DNA of 64,000 bases from Sphingomonadales bacterium (GTDB lineage: Bacteria; Pseudomonadota; Alphaproteobacteria; Sphingomonadales; Sphingomonadaceae): the NCBI GenBank assembly GCA_027490095.1, contig JAIXYT010000033.1:62001-126000 (forward strand), given 5' to 3'. Both the position numbers and the translations under genes were made by a program. This document shows, in pieces, positions 1 to 8,156 of this stretch. The notes below the pieces were generated by a model that had not been told where the DNA came from, made no database searches, and saw only the letters and a list, made by a program, of their open reading frames with translations. Every line of letters begins with the position of its first letter. Position 1 is the first letter of the stretch.

Positions 1-4
1 TGAA

Positions 5-934
5 ATGGTAAGCTCCATTGTCTGGCTCCCGGCCGCCTTGATGGCGGGGCTGCTTCAGGCCTGGCGATCTGCGCTGCAAACACGCATGCGCGACACGCTT
101 TCGCTGAACGCCGCCGGGCTCGTGCGCTACCTGTTCGGCTTGCCGGTGGCCTGTCTGCTGCTGTCCGTTTACATGATCGCCACCGGGAGTGGCGCGCTGC
201 CCCACTACGGGGCCGGCTTTCTGACAAAGTGCCTGCTGGCAGGCCTTGCGCAGATACTCGGGACAAACCTGCTCATCATGGCTTTCAGCTACCGCAATTT
301 CGTGGTGGGCACGGCATATGCGAAGACCGAGGCCGTACAAGCCGCACTTCTTGCGATGTTGTTTGCAGGAGAGCGTCTCGAGATGTTGACGTGGGCCGGC
401 ATTCTCGCCGGCGCCATCGGGATCATGGTGCTGTCGACCGGTGGGGAGCGTATGCGGTTGGCTGATTTTGGAAGAATCCTCGGGCAGCCAGCTGCGCGTT
501 GCGGGCTAGGAGCCGGCTTCTTCTATGCACTAACCGCGCTGGGCGTGCGGGAAGCATCGAGAGCACTTGACACATCCGATTACTTGATGGCAGCTTTGCT
601 AACTCTCGTTACGATCGTGATCATTCAGACAGTATTGCAGGGCAGCTACGTATTGATGACCGAGCGCCACCAGGTAAGGCGCATCTTTCTCAATTGGCGA
701 AACTCGAGCCAAGTCGGGGCGTTGGCCGCTCTGGGTTCGGCATGCTGGTTTGTAGGATTTTCAGTCGCACCAGTAGCGCTGGTGCGAATTGTCGGCCAAA
801 TTGAGGTTGTCTTCACCTTAGCATTTGGCCACTTCTATCTTGGCGAGCGGACATCACCAAGCGAGACTGCAGGCTTGCTGCTTGTGATACTTGGCGTGGT
901 TTTAGCCCTGTTTTCAGCACTGACACCGATGTAA
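5..934 (+). CDS. EamA/DMT-family membrane transporter
   Basis: The 309-residue product is almost entirely hydrophobic, with about ten predicted membrane segments in two halves, the size and layout of EamA (drug/metabolite transporter) permeases. A typical 'GERLEMLTWAGILAGAIGIMVL' type end of the first half is seen near residues 120-145 and 'LGERTSPSETAGLLLVILGV' ends the second half. The substrate cannot be read from sequence. The ATG lies four bases from the window edge, so a longer start upstream is possible. Base composition drops clearly in the second half compared with genes further right, and the gene is followed by a transposase remnant, suggesting recent acquisition. Confidence 0.8.
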   Translation: MVSSIVWLPAALMAGLLQAWRSALQTRMRDTLSLNAAGLVRYLFGLPVACLLLSVYMIATGSGALPHYGAGFLTKCLLAGLAQILGTNLLIMAFSYRNFVVGTAYAKTEAVQAALLAMLFAGERLEMLTWAGILAGAIGIMVLSTGGERMRLADFGRILGQPAARCGLGAGFFYALTALGVREASRALDTSDYLMAALLTLVTIVIIQTVLQGSYVLMTERHQVRRIFLNWRNSSQVGALAALGSACWFVGFSVAPVALVRIVGQIEVVFTLAFGHFYLGERTSPSETAGLLLVILGVVLALFSALTPM

Positions 935-1061
935 CTTGAACAATCGGCCCACCTTCCGGTGAAGCCAAGCATGTCGTGGGGATGGCTAGGAGCCCGCGGC
1001 GGCGTTCGCCGCCGAGATCGACTAGATAGGGTGATGGGACGGACGGCCCCTGCACCGGCGC

Positions 1062-1202
1062 GCTGTGGGCGCCAGGGCGGCGTCACCGGTTCTGGCGCTG
1101 CCCAACAAGGGCTGAAGCCTGAACTTCGTGCATGGTCAGATGGCGTCCGGGCGCCGGTTCCGTGTGCCGAACATCTTTGATGACTTGACGCGGGAATGCC
1201 TG
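1062..1202 (+). pseudogene. IS3-family transposase (orfB) remnant
   Basis: Translation in one frame gives AVGARA, then PVLALPNKG, a stop where Trp is expected, SLNFVHGQMASGRRFRV, then DDLTRECL. This follows the conserved start of the IS3-family rve catalytic domain (consensus of the type RWSLDFVxDQLxxGRRFRxLxVxDDxTREC). The TGA at 1113-1115 replaces the conserved Trp codon, the frame dies about 60 bases after REC, and no upstream orfA, downstream DDE half or terminal inverted repeats were found. It is a relic of an insertion. The family call is from motif recognition only. Confidence 0.6.
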
Positions 1203-1660
1203 ACCGGCGCTCGTCGCAAACGATGGATTCGTCCCAACGCCAGCCACAATGCCCAAAGCGACTAGGCATTTAACGAAAGGCGGGCATTTGAGAGCATTTT
1301 TGGGCAATGAAGCGCCTGCTGCGTCAGCGACTGCGGGCCCACCGACTGTTTCTCCCGGATGTCGGCTTTCCCATTTCGGGTGTCTTGAACCCGACAGGCA
1401 GAAAACGGCCCCAAAGCGGCCGCGAATGGGTGCGCCTTCCTGTGGGCCAGTCGATTGGCCGGGTCGCATTCTCATTAGCAGAGGCTCTTTGGCCTATGGC
1501 AAGCACACACGATACGACGGGCCGTCCAGTGGGCCCACGCGGAGAAGCAGGCTTCTGTGTCCCGTGCGCTGGTGACTGACACGGGCTGTCCCTCGCACGG
1601 ATTCGGTTTCTTCAGCCAATTGCTACAGAAGTCGTTGAGCCACGCATCAGGAGCAAATCT
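1203..1660. other. Non-coding stretch, no recognisable gene
   Basis: Open frames here are short, lack ribosome-binding sites and match nothing I recognise. Codon use is unlike the rest of the window. Together with the transposase scrap just before it, the stretch is best read as decayed mobile or duplicated DNA. Confidence 0.5.
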
Positions 1661-1740
1661 TGGGGCATAATTCGGGGCATCATTTCCATTATTCTAAGGA
1701 TTCAGTGATATATTTCTGAATGATAAACCTTAATGTAGAA
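1661..1740. other. AT-rich segment with direct and inverted repeats
   Basis: A strikingly AT-rich 80 bases in a GC-rich window. It holds a direct repeat of a nine-base unit (tggggcata at 1661-1669, ttcggggcat at 1671-1680) and an inverted repeat attcag/ctgaat at 1700-1705 and 1716-1721 around tgatatattt. Such a block could be a recombination or protein-binding site at the edge of the accessory DNA, but nothing shows which. Confidence 0.35.
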
Positions 1741-1790
1741 AGTCACCCTGTCCGCCGGTCTGTTCTGCTCGCGGCGAAGCTTCCGCAGGG

Positions 1791-1841
1791 GGCGGCCTGA
1801 CGGCCGGCGCGCGGTCGCGCTTGCGAACCCTGGCGGGTTCG
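1791..1841. repeat. Intergenic repeat copy A (35-base core plus hairpin)
   Basis: Bases 1791-1825 are identical at 34 of 35 positions to 36044-36078. The core is followed directly by a hairpin, cgaaccc/gggttcg at 1824-1830 and 1835-1841. The second copy has a hairpin at the same place with a different sequence but preserved pairing. It lies just beyond the stop codon of the minus-strand PrsW gene, so it may act as a transcript end or as a REP-like element. Confidence 0.65.
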
Positions 1842-1874
1842 AATTCGCTCTCGGCAAGTCCGTGTGTCGTCCGG

Positions 1875-2930
1875 CTACTGACCGATGTGCCGGTGGGCGT
1901 CGACTTCCAGCTCGTGCATCTTCCACAGATCATCGCGCGACACGTGGAGATGCTGGCGGACGGCGTGAACGGCCGAACGGCCCAGCGTTCGCTCGAGCGC
2001 GTGGAGACGGCGGAACTGCTCGTCCACGTCCGGGCCGAGATGCACGTGCGCATGCTCCTCCAGCGCCAGCAGGGTCTGGTCTGCGCGGGCAACGAGCTCG
2101 GCGTTCAGGAGGACATAGTCCATCAGCGCCTTGCCCCCCTCGGGCCCGAGCCGCGTTGCCAGTTCGGTGAGGGCGGCCCCGTCCGCGCTGTTGGCGAAGG
2201 CGCCCGAGCGGATGTCGGCCACCAGCCGGGCGTGCGTCACGCTGTCGATCGCCAGCCAGTGGTGCGCCATGCTTTCGCCGCGGAGGAAGATCAGGAACAG
2301 CGTCACGGGAACCAGCACGACCATCAGCGACATGGCGATCAGCGCCTGGTCGGGAAACTGGTTGAAGGCTGCATGGACGAGGATGGCGGCCAGCAGGCCG
2401 GGCAGGAAGGGCCGCACGCCGAAGCGGTAGCGTTCCTCGGACACGCGCAGGCGGGGCGCGAACAGCAGGTAGGAAAGCGACGCCATGATCGCGGTGGTTC
2501 CCCCGTGCATCAGGGCCGTTCCGAAGCCCCTGACCACCCAGACCGCGGTCTCGGCATCGGTGAACTGCCAGAGGAAGAAGGCGTTTTCCGCCATCGCGAA
2601 ACCCGTGCCGATGGCAAAGCCCATGATCGCGGCGTCGATCAGGTAGCCGATGCGGTTTCCAGCGAACAGCGCGATCACCAGAACGGCCTTGAGGCATTCT
2701 TCCAGGATCGGCGCCCAGAGGCGGGTGTAGAGACTGAACTGGATCGGGAAACTGTCGAGCACGCCACCGTTGAGCAGGAACCCGATTGCCGCAAGCCCCG
2801 CGCCGGCCGCGATCAGCGCCACCAGCGTCGACGGCGGCACCAGCTTGAAGGCGTCCAGCCGTTCATAGAGCAGCAGCACCGCGACGACAGGCACGATTGC
2901 GATCGCGATGTGGAGCAGCAGCTCGTGCAT
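1875..2930 (-). CDS. PrsW-family intramembrane metalloprotease
   Basis: The 351-residue protein has about eight hydrophobic segments in its first 215 residues and the PrsW/CPBP-like catalytic motifs inside them: E77-E78-x-x-K81, E115-N116 (in FAMAENAFF), H142 (ALMHGG) and H186 with N190 (ILVHAAFNQ). PrsW in Bacillus subtilis cleaves an anti-sigma factor within the membrane; no anti-sigma factor is seen here. A soluble C-terminal tail of about 135 residues, rich in His and Glu, is an addition beyond the membrane core. It is the last gene of a three-gene operon and starts four bases after the stop of the large secreted protein upstream, so its substrate may be one of those two partners (inference). 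Confidence 0.82.
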   Translation of the reverse strand: MHELLLHIAIAIVPVVAVLLLYERLDAFKLVPPSTLVALIAAGAGLAAIGFLLNGGVLDSFPIQFSLYTRLWAPILEECLKAVLVIALFAGNRIGYLIDAAIMGFAIGTGFAMAENAFFLWQFTDAETAVWVVRGFGTALMHGGTTAIMASLSYLLFAPRLRVSEERYRFGVRPFLPGLLAAILVHAAFNQFPDQALIAMSLMVVLVPVTLFLIFLRGESMAHHWLAIDSVTHARLVADIRSGAFANSADGAALTELATRLGPEGGKALMDYVLLNAELVARADQTLLALEEHAHVHLGPDVDEQFRRLHALERTLGRSAVHAVRQHLHVSRDDLWKMHELEVDAHRHIGQ

Positions 2931-2934
2931 CAGG

Positions 2935-5900
2935 CTACAGGATCTTCAGCGAGGCCATGAACTCCCCGTCGCGGTGCCGCCCGACCGGCAGGGCCGAGCC
3001 GTCGGGCAGGCGGATGGGGTCGCTGATCCGGAAGCCGCGCGCGTAGCCGATGGAAAAGGTCATCGGCAGGCGCAGCGCGAGCGTGAAATGGAAGTTGAGC
3101 TGGGCGCCCGCCGTTCCCAGCACCTGTTCCCCGCCACCCGGCGGGCGCGTGCCGAGTGCGCCGGCAAAAAGGCTTGTGCGCAGGTGCCTGAGATAGAGGC
3201 TGGACATCCCGACCTCTGCGAAGCGGACCGGCGGCAGGTTCCATTCGGCCATGCTCCTCGCGAAGGTGCGTGCGCTGATGCCGTTGATGGCATAGCCGGG
3301 AAAGCTGTCAAAGTCCCGATAGCGTTCGATCGAGCCGTCATCGACGACATTGTTGCCGAAGCCGCCGAAATAATAGGCGCTGAGAACGTTGCGACGGTCT
3401 CCGCCTGCTGCACCCAACGCGTTGTAGAGCCAGACGGAACTGTGGTTCCATCCGATGGGCAATCCGAAGCCGAGCCCCGCGCGGGCCTTGGGATAGGCCT
3501 TGCCCGAGGCGAGGTCGGGTTCGAAATCCAGGTTCCACAACAGCCCCTTTTCATGGTCCACGGCGCCAAGGGATTTGGTGGTGTTGGTGTAATCGAGGCC
3601 GACGGCGATGGAGGCGATGTTGCGGTCGGAGGCGGCGACATTCTGCGAGGCGGGCAGCGTATCCAGCCCGAAATAGCCACCGACCTCGGCCCGGAATTCC
3701 AGCTGCTCGGGTGGGGAATAGATCAGGCTGCGGCGGAACCCGGCGATGATCGCGTCGCCCTTGCGCGCTGTTTCGGTGGGGCCGAACAGGTCGTAGAAGC
3801 TGGCGAGATTGTGCCAGTAGCGGAAGCTCCATGACGGGGTCTTGGCCTGCAGGTCGACATGCAGCCGCTCGGGCGCGCGGTCGGTTGCAGCGGAAAAGCT
3901 GACGGTGGCGCTGAACTGGTTGAACTGCATCGGGTCCTCGAACACCGCATGCACACCGGCCGCGACATTGCCGAGATAGCCCTGCACGATCGGGAAGATG
4001 GTGCCGAGCGACAGCTCCTTCGAGGGGATGTAGCGGCCGATCGTCGGCGCCTCGGCGTCCAGGTTCACCTTGGCGGGCGTGCCAACCGTCCAGTCCTTCA
4101 CGACCCCGTGCTCGGCGGCGATCCGGGCGCCCAGGAACTGGATGTTGCCGAGGCTGTCGAGCGGTTTGGGGGTGAACCGCACGGGGGTGAAGCCCTGGCC
4201 CGTGAATTCCAGTGCAATGAGGCTGCCGTCGGCCTGCGGGATCGGGCGGAAGAGGCCCGTGTTGCTGTTGGAGACGGCCTCCCACTTGCCTGTCCCGATA
4301 TCGAGGCGGAAGATGTTGGAGACGCCGGTGTAATAGGCGCTGCCATAGAGCGACTTGCCGTCGGGCGCGAAGACGAACCCCTCGGGTGCGGAACTTCCCA
4401 GCGCAAGGGTCGCGACCGGCGTCTGCTCAACGCCTGCCAGCAGGTCCGCAATGCGCCAGACCTTCACCGACTGGTCGCCGTTCACCTCGCCGACCGAGGC
4501 GCTGAGCAGCGTGCCGTCGGGCGAGATGTCGAGATCATAGGGGATGCGGCCATAGGGAAAGGTGAGAATCTGCGTCCAGCCGGCGTAGGGCGGATCGATC
4601 CTGACCAGCGTCACGAAGCCGTTCAGGTGCCGCAGGCCCCACAGCGTCTTGTCTGCGGGGTTCAGCACGATGTCGCCGATCCGGCCCTGCTTGATCAGCG
4701 TCCGGGACTTGCCCGTCCGCGTGTCGATCGCGATCAGGTTGCGGAAACTGTAGTTGTCCGACGTGTAGAAGGCCGTGCTGCTGTCGGGATCATGGGCAAG
4801 GCTGGTGACGCGGTAGAGCATCGCGCCCTTCACATCCTCCAGATGGCGCACCTTGCCGTCGGCGAGCGACAGCACGCCCACATGACCGATGACGCCCGGA
4901 TAGCGGAAGGCGCCGACGAGATTGCCCTCGGCGTCCTGGAACAGGCGCGAGACGGAGCCGAGCGCACGGGGCGACAGCCGTTCGACGGGGGTGAGCGGAT
5001 ATGTGCCGACGCTTTCGAGGTTGGTCTGCTGGAACCCTTTTTCCCACTGGATCCACTGATCCCAAACCCGGTCCAGCGGCTCCCCGAAGACATGCTTGAA
5101 CTGGGCCGCGTAGTAGCCCTTGCTGCCCTCTCCGCGCTTCAACCATTCCAGCACCTTCTCGGGCGAGCGGCTGAGCGCGAGGTAGCTGAAGAAGCGGGTG
5201 CCGTAGAGATAGTCGTTCACGCCGACCTGGAAGTCGATCGCCGACCCCTCGCTTTCCAGCCCCAGCGGCGAATAGAAGCGTGCCTTGTCGCGGACCATCG
5301 CGCGGAACACCATCTCGTCATAGCCACCCTGCCCACGGCCGAAGCCGCCTGCCATCCACGTCTCCATGAAGACGGCAGCGCCTTCGAGGTACCAGCGCGG
5401 CACGTTCACCCTCGGTGTCGTCAGATAGTTGTAGAGGATCGTCTCCGGATGCTCCTGGATCGGCATGGGCTTGCCGCTGAACAGCTTGCGCCAGCGCGCA
5501 TCCGTTCGGTTCCACACGTCCATGTGCGCGACATGGACGGCCTCGTGGTTCATCAGGGTGAAGAAGCGCTCGCCGGCGCTGAAGGTCTCGAAGGTCTGGC
5601 TGAGCGGCGCGACATCGATCAAGATCGCGTTGTTGGGCGACGACCGCGCGCCCGCATTCCCATAGTCGGAAAAGTCCTTCAGCAGCACGGTGGTCTTTTC
5701 CCAGGGCGTCCAGTCGAACATGCGCTTCTGGAAGGCGAGGGAATTGAGGAAGCTGCGCGCGATGTAGGGCGTGAGGTAGGTCTGCGCCGGGTCGAAATAG
5801 AGCAGTCTCAGATCCGCCGTCTCGAGCTTGGCGAGATCGATCTCGGCGGTCGGCTTGTAGGGCTCATGCTCCTGTTCGGCCGGTGGTGGCATGGGCTTTT

Positions 5901-6048
5901 CGGCAGGGGCCGGGGACGGGGCCGCCTCCGGTTGCACGGGTGGTGCCGCGGGGATCTCCTGCGCGGCGAGGGATGCCGAACACAGGAGCGCAGTGGCGAG
6001 CCCGGCGAGGCCCGCCGCCGTTGCAGCCTTCAAGGATCGACCCGGCAA
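2935..6048 (-). CDS. Large secreted protein: HExxH peptidase-like region, propeller, possible barrel
   Basis: The 1037-residue product starts with a signal peptide (hydrophobic stretch at residues 9-29) and a Pro/Ala/Glu-rich linker. Residues 70-350 carry NHEAVHVAH with H168, E169 and H172, and E222 in WYLEGAA about 50 residues later, the spacing of gluzincin metallopeptidases. Residues 355-650 are repeating strands typical of a TolB/WD40-like propeller (SPDGTLLSAS, FAPDGKSLYGS). Residues 700-1037 alternate in a manner resembling outer-membrane beta strands. The start is a TTG at 6048; no ATG lies before residue 53. It follows the repeat-protein gene by 9 bases and precedes the PrsW gene by 4. 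Protease activity and barrel are inferences; no described protein is recognised. Confidence 0.7.
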   Translation of the reverse strand: MPGRSLKAATAAGLAGLATALLCSASLAAQEIPAAPPVQPEAAPSPAPAEKPMPPPAEQEHEPYKPTAEIDLAKLETADLRLLYFDPAQTYLTPYIARSFLNSLAFQKRMFDWTPWEKTTVLLKDFSDYGNAGARSSPNNAILIDVAPLSQTFETFSAGERFFTLMNHEAVHVAHMDVWNRTDARWRKLFSGKPMPIQEHPETILYNYLTTPRVNVPRWYLEGAAVFMETWMAGGFGRGQGGYDEMVFRAMVRDKARFYSPLGLESEGSAIDFQVGVNDYLYGTRFFSYLALSRSPEKVLEWLKRGEGSKGYYAAQFKHVFGEPLDRVWDQWIQWEKGFQQTNLESVGTYPLTPVERLSPRALGSVSRLFQDAEGNLVGAFRYPGVIGHVGVLSLADGKVRHLEDVKGAMLYRVTSLAHDPDSSTAFYTSDNYSFRNLIAIDTRTGKSRTLIKQGRIGDIVLNPADKTLWGLRHLNGFVTLVRIDPPYAGWTQILTFPYGRIPYDLDISPDGTLLSASVGEVNGDQSVKVWRIADLLAGVEQTPVATLALGSSAPEGFVFAPDGKSLYGSAYYTGVSNIFRLDIGTGKWEAVSNSNTGLFRPIPQADGSLIALEFTGQGFTPVRFTPKPLDSLGNIQFLGARIAAEHGVVKDWTVGTPAKVNLDAEAPTIGRYIPSKELSLGTIFPIVQGYLGNVAAGVHAVFEDPMQFNQFSATVSFSAATDRAPERLHVDLQAKTPSWSFRYWHNLASFYDLFGPTETARKGDAIIAGFRRSLIYSPPEQLEFRAEVGGYFGLDTLPASQNVAASDRNIASIAVGLDYTNTTKSLGAVDHEKGLLWNLDFEPDLASGKAYPKARAGLGFGLPIGWNHSSVWLYNALGAAGGDRRNVLSAYYFGGFGNNVVDDGSIERYRDFDSFPGYAINGISARTFARSMAEWNLPPVRFAEVGMSSLYLRHLRTSLFAGALGTRPPGGGEQVLGTAGAQLNFHFTLALRLPMTFSIGYARGFRISDPIRLPDGSALPVGRHRDGEFMASLKIL

Positions 6049-6057
6049 CCGAAGGGC

Positions 6058-7854
6058 TTAGTTTGTGCGGATCGCCCTTGCGAAGCCGGGGTCGGCCAGC
6101 ATGGCGCTGAACGCCGGGCTGGAGGCCAGTGCGGCAAAGGCCGGCTGGGCGGCCGCCTTCTGGAAGGCATCGGCGTTGGTCGCCAGCGCCGAAAGCGCCT
6201 GCGGATTGCGTGCGAGCGCCGCGAACGCCTGCGGATTGGCCGACATGGCCGCAAAGGCCTGCGGATGGGCTGCCATCACCGACATCGCCTCGGCCGCACG
6301 ACCGGAGGCGGCAAGATTGGCCTCGACACCCTTGGCACGAAGCGACGCCGCAGCCTCGGCCGCGCGGGCTGCCGAGGCGGCTGCCCTGGCGTTGAAGGCC
6401 GATGCGCTCTGCGCTGCGGCCGACAGGGCGGCCGGGTTGCGGGCAAGCGCTGCGAAGGCGGCCTCGTTCTGCGCCATCGATGCGATTGCCGACGCGTCGG
6501 CCGCACGGCGGAACAGCGCTGCGTCGACAGCCAGTGCCTTGAAGGCCTCGGCGTTGCGCGCCATCGCGTCGAAGGCGGCGGCGTCCGCCCGCAGCGCGGC
6601 CATCGCGCTTGCGTCGCGGGCAAGCGCTTCGAAGGCGGCTGCATCCGCCGACATGGCGGCAACAGCCGCCGGATTTGCGGCGGCTGCCTGGAACGCAGCC
6701 GGGGCCTTGGCGAAGGATGCAAACGCCTGCGGGTTCCGCGCCATTGCGGCAAAGGCCTGCGGGTGGCGGGCAAGCGCCTCGAAGGCGCTGGCATGGCTGG
6801 CGAGCGCCGACATGGCGGCGGGCTGCCGGGCCATTGCGTCGAAGGCGGCTGCCTGGCGGGCCATCGCATCCGCCGTTGCGGCAACGGCATCGGCGCTTGC
6901 GGCAGACGAGATCGCCTGAACGCGGGCGGCCGATGCGGCCCTGGCGAAGGCGGCTGAATCAAGGGCTGCCGCCGAAAGGGCCTGTGGCGACCTGGCGAGC
7001 GCTTCGAAGGCGCTTGCCTGCCGCGCCATGGCGGCGAGCGCCTCAGCGTCGAAGGCGGCCTTGAAGGCGGCACTGTCTGCCGCGAGCGCCCGGAACGCCT
7101 CGGCATTGCGGGCCATGGTGTCGAACATGGCGGCATCGGCCCTGAGCGCGGCCATGGCGCTTGCATCCCTGGCGAGCGCGCGGAAGGCGGCTGCATCCGC
7201 CGCCATGGCGGCAACCGCTGCCGGATTGGCGGCAGCCGCCTCGAAGGCGGCGGGGTTCTTCGCATAGGCTTCGAACGCCTTGGCGTTGCGCGCCATGGCA
7301 TCGAGGGCCTGCGGATGGCGCGCGAGCGCCTCGAACGAGCTGGCGTGCGTGGCCGCGGCCGCAAAGGCTGCAGGTTGCGCCGCCATCGCCTCGAAGGCTG
7401 CCGGGTTTGCCGCCATGGCCGCAAACGCCTGGGCATTTTCGGCCTGCGCGGCTGCGGCGCCGGCCGAGAGGGCTGCAAACGCCTTCGGATCCTTCGCCAG
7501 CGCCACGAAAGCCTGCGGGTTCTTCGCCATTGCGGCCAGCGCCTCGGGATTGCGGGCGAGCGCCATGAAGGCCGGATCAGCGGCCAGCGCGCGGAACGAC
7601 GGGTTCTTCACCATCAGTTCGAAGGCGTCGGTCTGCATCAGCATCGGCACACTGGTGTCGCCCAGGCCCACGTCCGCCGACGTCACCTGCGGCGCGCGAT
7701 ACCGTTCGGCCGGGGCAATCGTGCCGCTGCCCAGCAGGCCCGGCCCGTCACCCTGGCTGCCCACCACATAGGCAACGCCCGCGATTGCAACTGCCATGAT
7801 GCTGATCGTCATGAACCTGGACTTGCTCAGGTTCTGAGCCACGACGGTTTCCAT
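6058..7854 (-). CDS. Membrane-anchored decapeptide-repeat protein, unknown function
   Basis: After a short basic N-terminus there is one membrane segment (residues 15-33), then a linker, then from residue 78 to the end nearly continuous ten-residue units of the form F-x-A-[LM]-A-x-[ND]-P-x-A. I count about 45 units; Phe at position 1 may be replaced by Leu, Met, Val or Ile. Ala makes up close to half of the protein. Units at both ends are nine residues long. A 16-unit block (residues 154-302) is repeated at 338-486 in exact register, including one nine-residue unit at the same place. The protein likely forms an alpha-helical repeat rod in the periplasm. ATG at 7854 with gggggac upstream. First gene of the operon with the peptidase-like protein and PrsW protease. 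I do not recognise the family. Confidence 0.75.
   Translation of the reverse strand: METVVAQNLSKSRFMTISIMAVAIAGVAYVVGSQGDGPGLLGSGTIAPAERYRAPQVTSADVGLGDTSVPMLMQTDAFELMVKNPSFRALAADPAFMALARNPEALAAMAKNPQAFVALAKDPKAFAALSAGAAAAQAENAQAFAAMAANPAAFEAMAAQPAAFAAAATHASSFEALARHPQALDAMARNAKAFEAYAKNPAAFEAAAANPAAVAAMAADAAAFRALARDASAMAALRADAAMFDTMARNAEAFRALAADSAAFKAAFDAEALAAMARQASAFEALARSPQALSAAALDSAAFARAASAARVQAISSAASADAVAATADAMARQAAAFDAMARQPAAMSALASHASAFEALARHPQAFAAMARNPQAFASFAKAPAAFQAAAANPAAVAAMSADAAAFEALARDASAMAALRADAAAFDAMARNAEAFKALAVDAALFRRAADASAIASMAQNEAAFAALARNPAALSAAAQSASAFNARAAASAARAAEAAASLRAKGVEANLAASGRAAEAMSVMAAHPQAFAAMSANPQAFAALARNPQALSALATNADAFQKAAAQPAFAALASSPAFSAMLADPGFARAIRTN
6397..6843 (-). 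repeat. Second copy of 16-unit block in decapeptide-repeat gene
   Basis: Codes for residues 338-486 of the repeat protein. Unit for unit it mirrors residues 154-302, including VAAM-ADAAA, LARDASAMAALRADAA and MARNAEAF runs and a nine-residue unit at position 12. The two copies are offset by 184 codons (552 bases), and each is followed by an Ala-rich segment without clear units. Confidence 0.8.
6949..7395 (-). repeat. First copy of 16-unit block in decapeptide-repeat gene
   Basis: Codes for residues 154-302. See the partner block at 6397-6843. The preserved register implies one duplication of about 552 bases after the smaller 30-base units had already formed. Confidence 0.8.
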
Positions 7855-8156
7855 GAAGTCCCCCCTGCCATTTCCCCCGGGAGGCCGGTCACTGCTCCGG
7901 CACCCATACTGTCACAATACCAGTTTCGCGGCATCATTTACAGCGCGAAAAGCATTGGAGGGCAGCTTGCGCCGGATGGCCTTCTTGCAGCGCCGGCGGA
8001 CCCGGGCCGATCGGGCCCGGCACGCTCTGGCGAAGCTGCCTTGCGGCAGCGCGCCGGCGCCGCGAACAGGGGATGAGGCGACAGCAGGCTGGCCGCCGCA
8101 TCACCCGGTGGCAAAAGGGGATTCACGGGCGCGCCTGCTTGTGGCAGGACAGCGGC
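7855..8156. other. Divergent intergenic region, no gene seen
   Basis: About 300 bases between two divergently read genes. It should hold promoters for the repeat-protein operon (minus) and the transglycosylase operon (plus), but I see no box pair good enough to call. No small frame with a ribosome-binding site was found. Confidence 0.4.

Noticed and set aside
1249-1579. Two overlapping plus-strand frames of 90-108 residues
   Set aside because: No ribosome-binding site, no recognisable motif, and composition unlike coding DNA of the window.
1824-1848. tRNA-like T-arm (ggttcgaat)
   Set aside because: No acceptor stem, anticodon arm or D arm can be built around it; the stretch belongs to the intergenic repeat. 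A similar ggttcgaatcc near 62489 is inside a coding region.
6065-6919. Plus-strand Ala/Ser-rich frame opposite the repeat gene
   Set aside because: It mirrors the 30-base periodicity of the minus-strand gene and has no start signal; the minus strand has the signal anchor and operon context.
3859-6957. 1032-residue open frame on the plus strand
   Set aside because: It lies opposite the propeller and repeat genes and arises from the codon bias of high-GC DNA; no recognisable domains and no ribosome-binding site.
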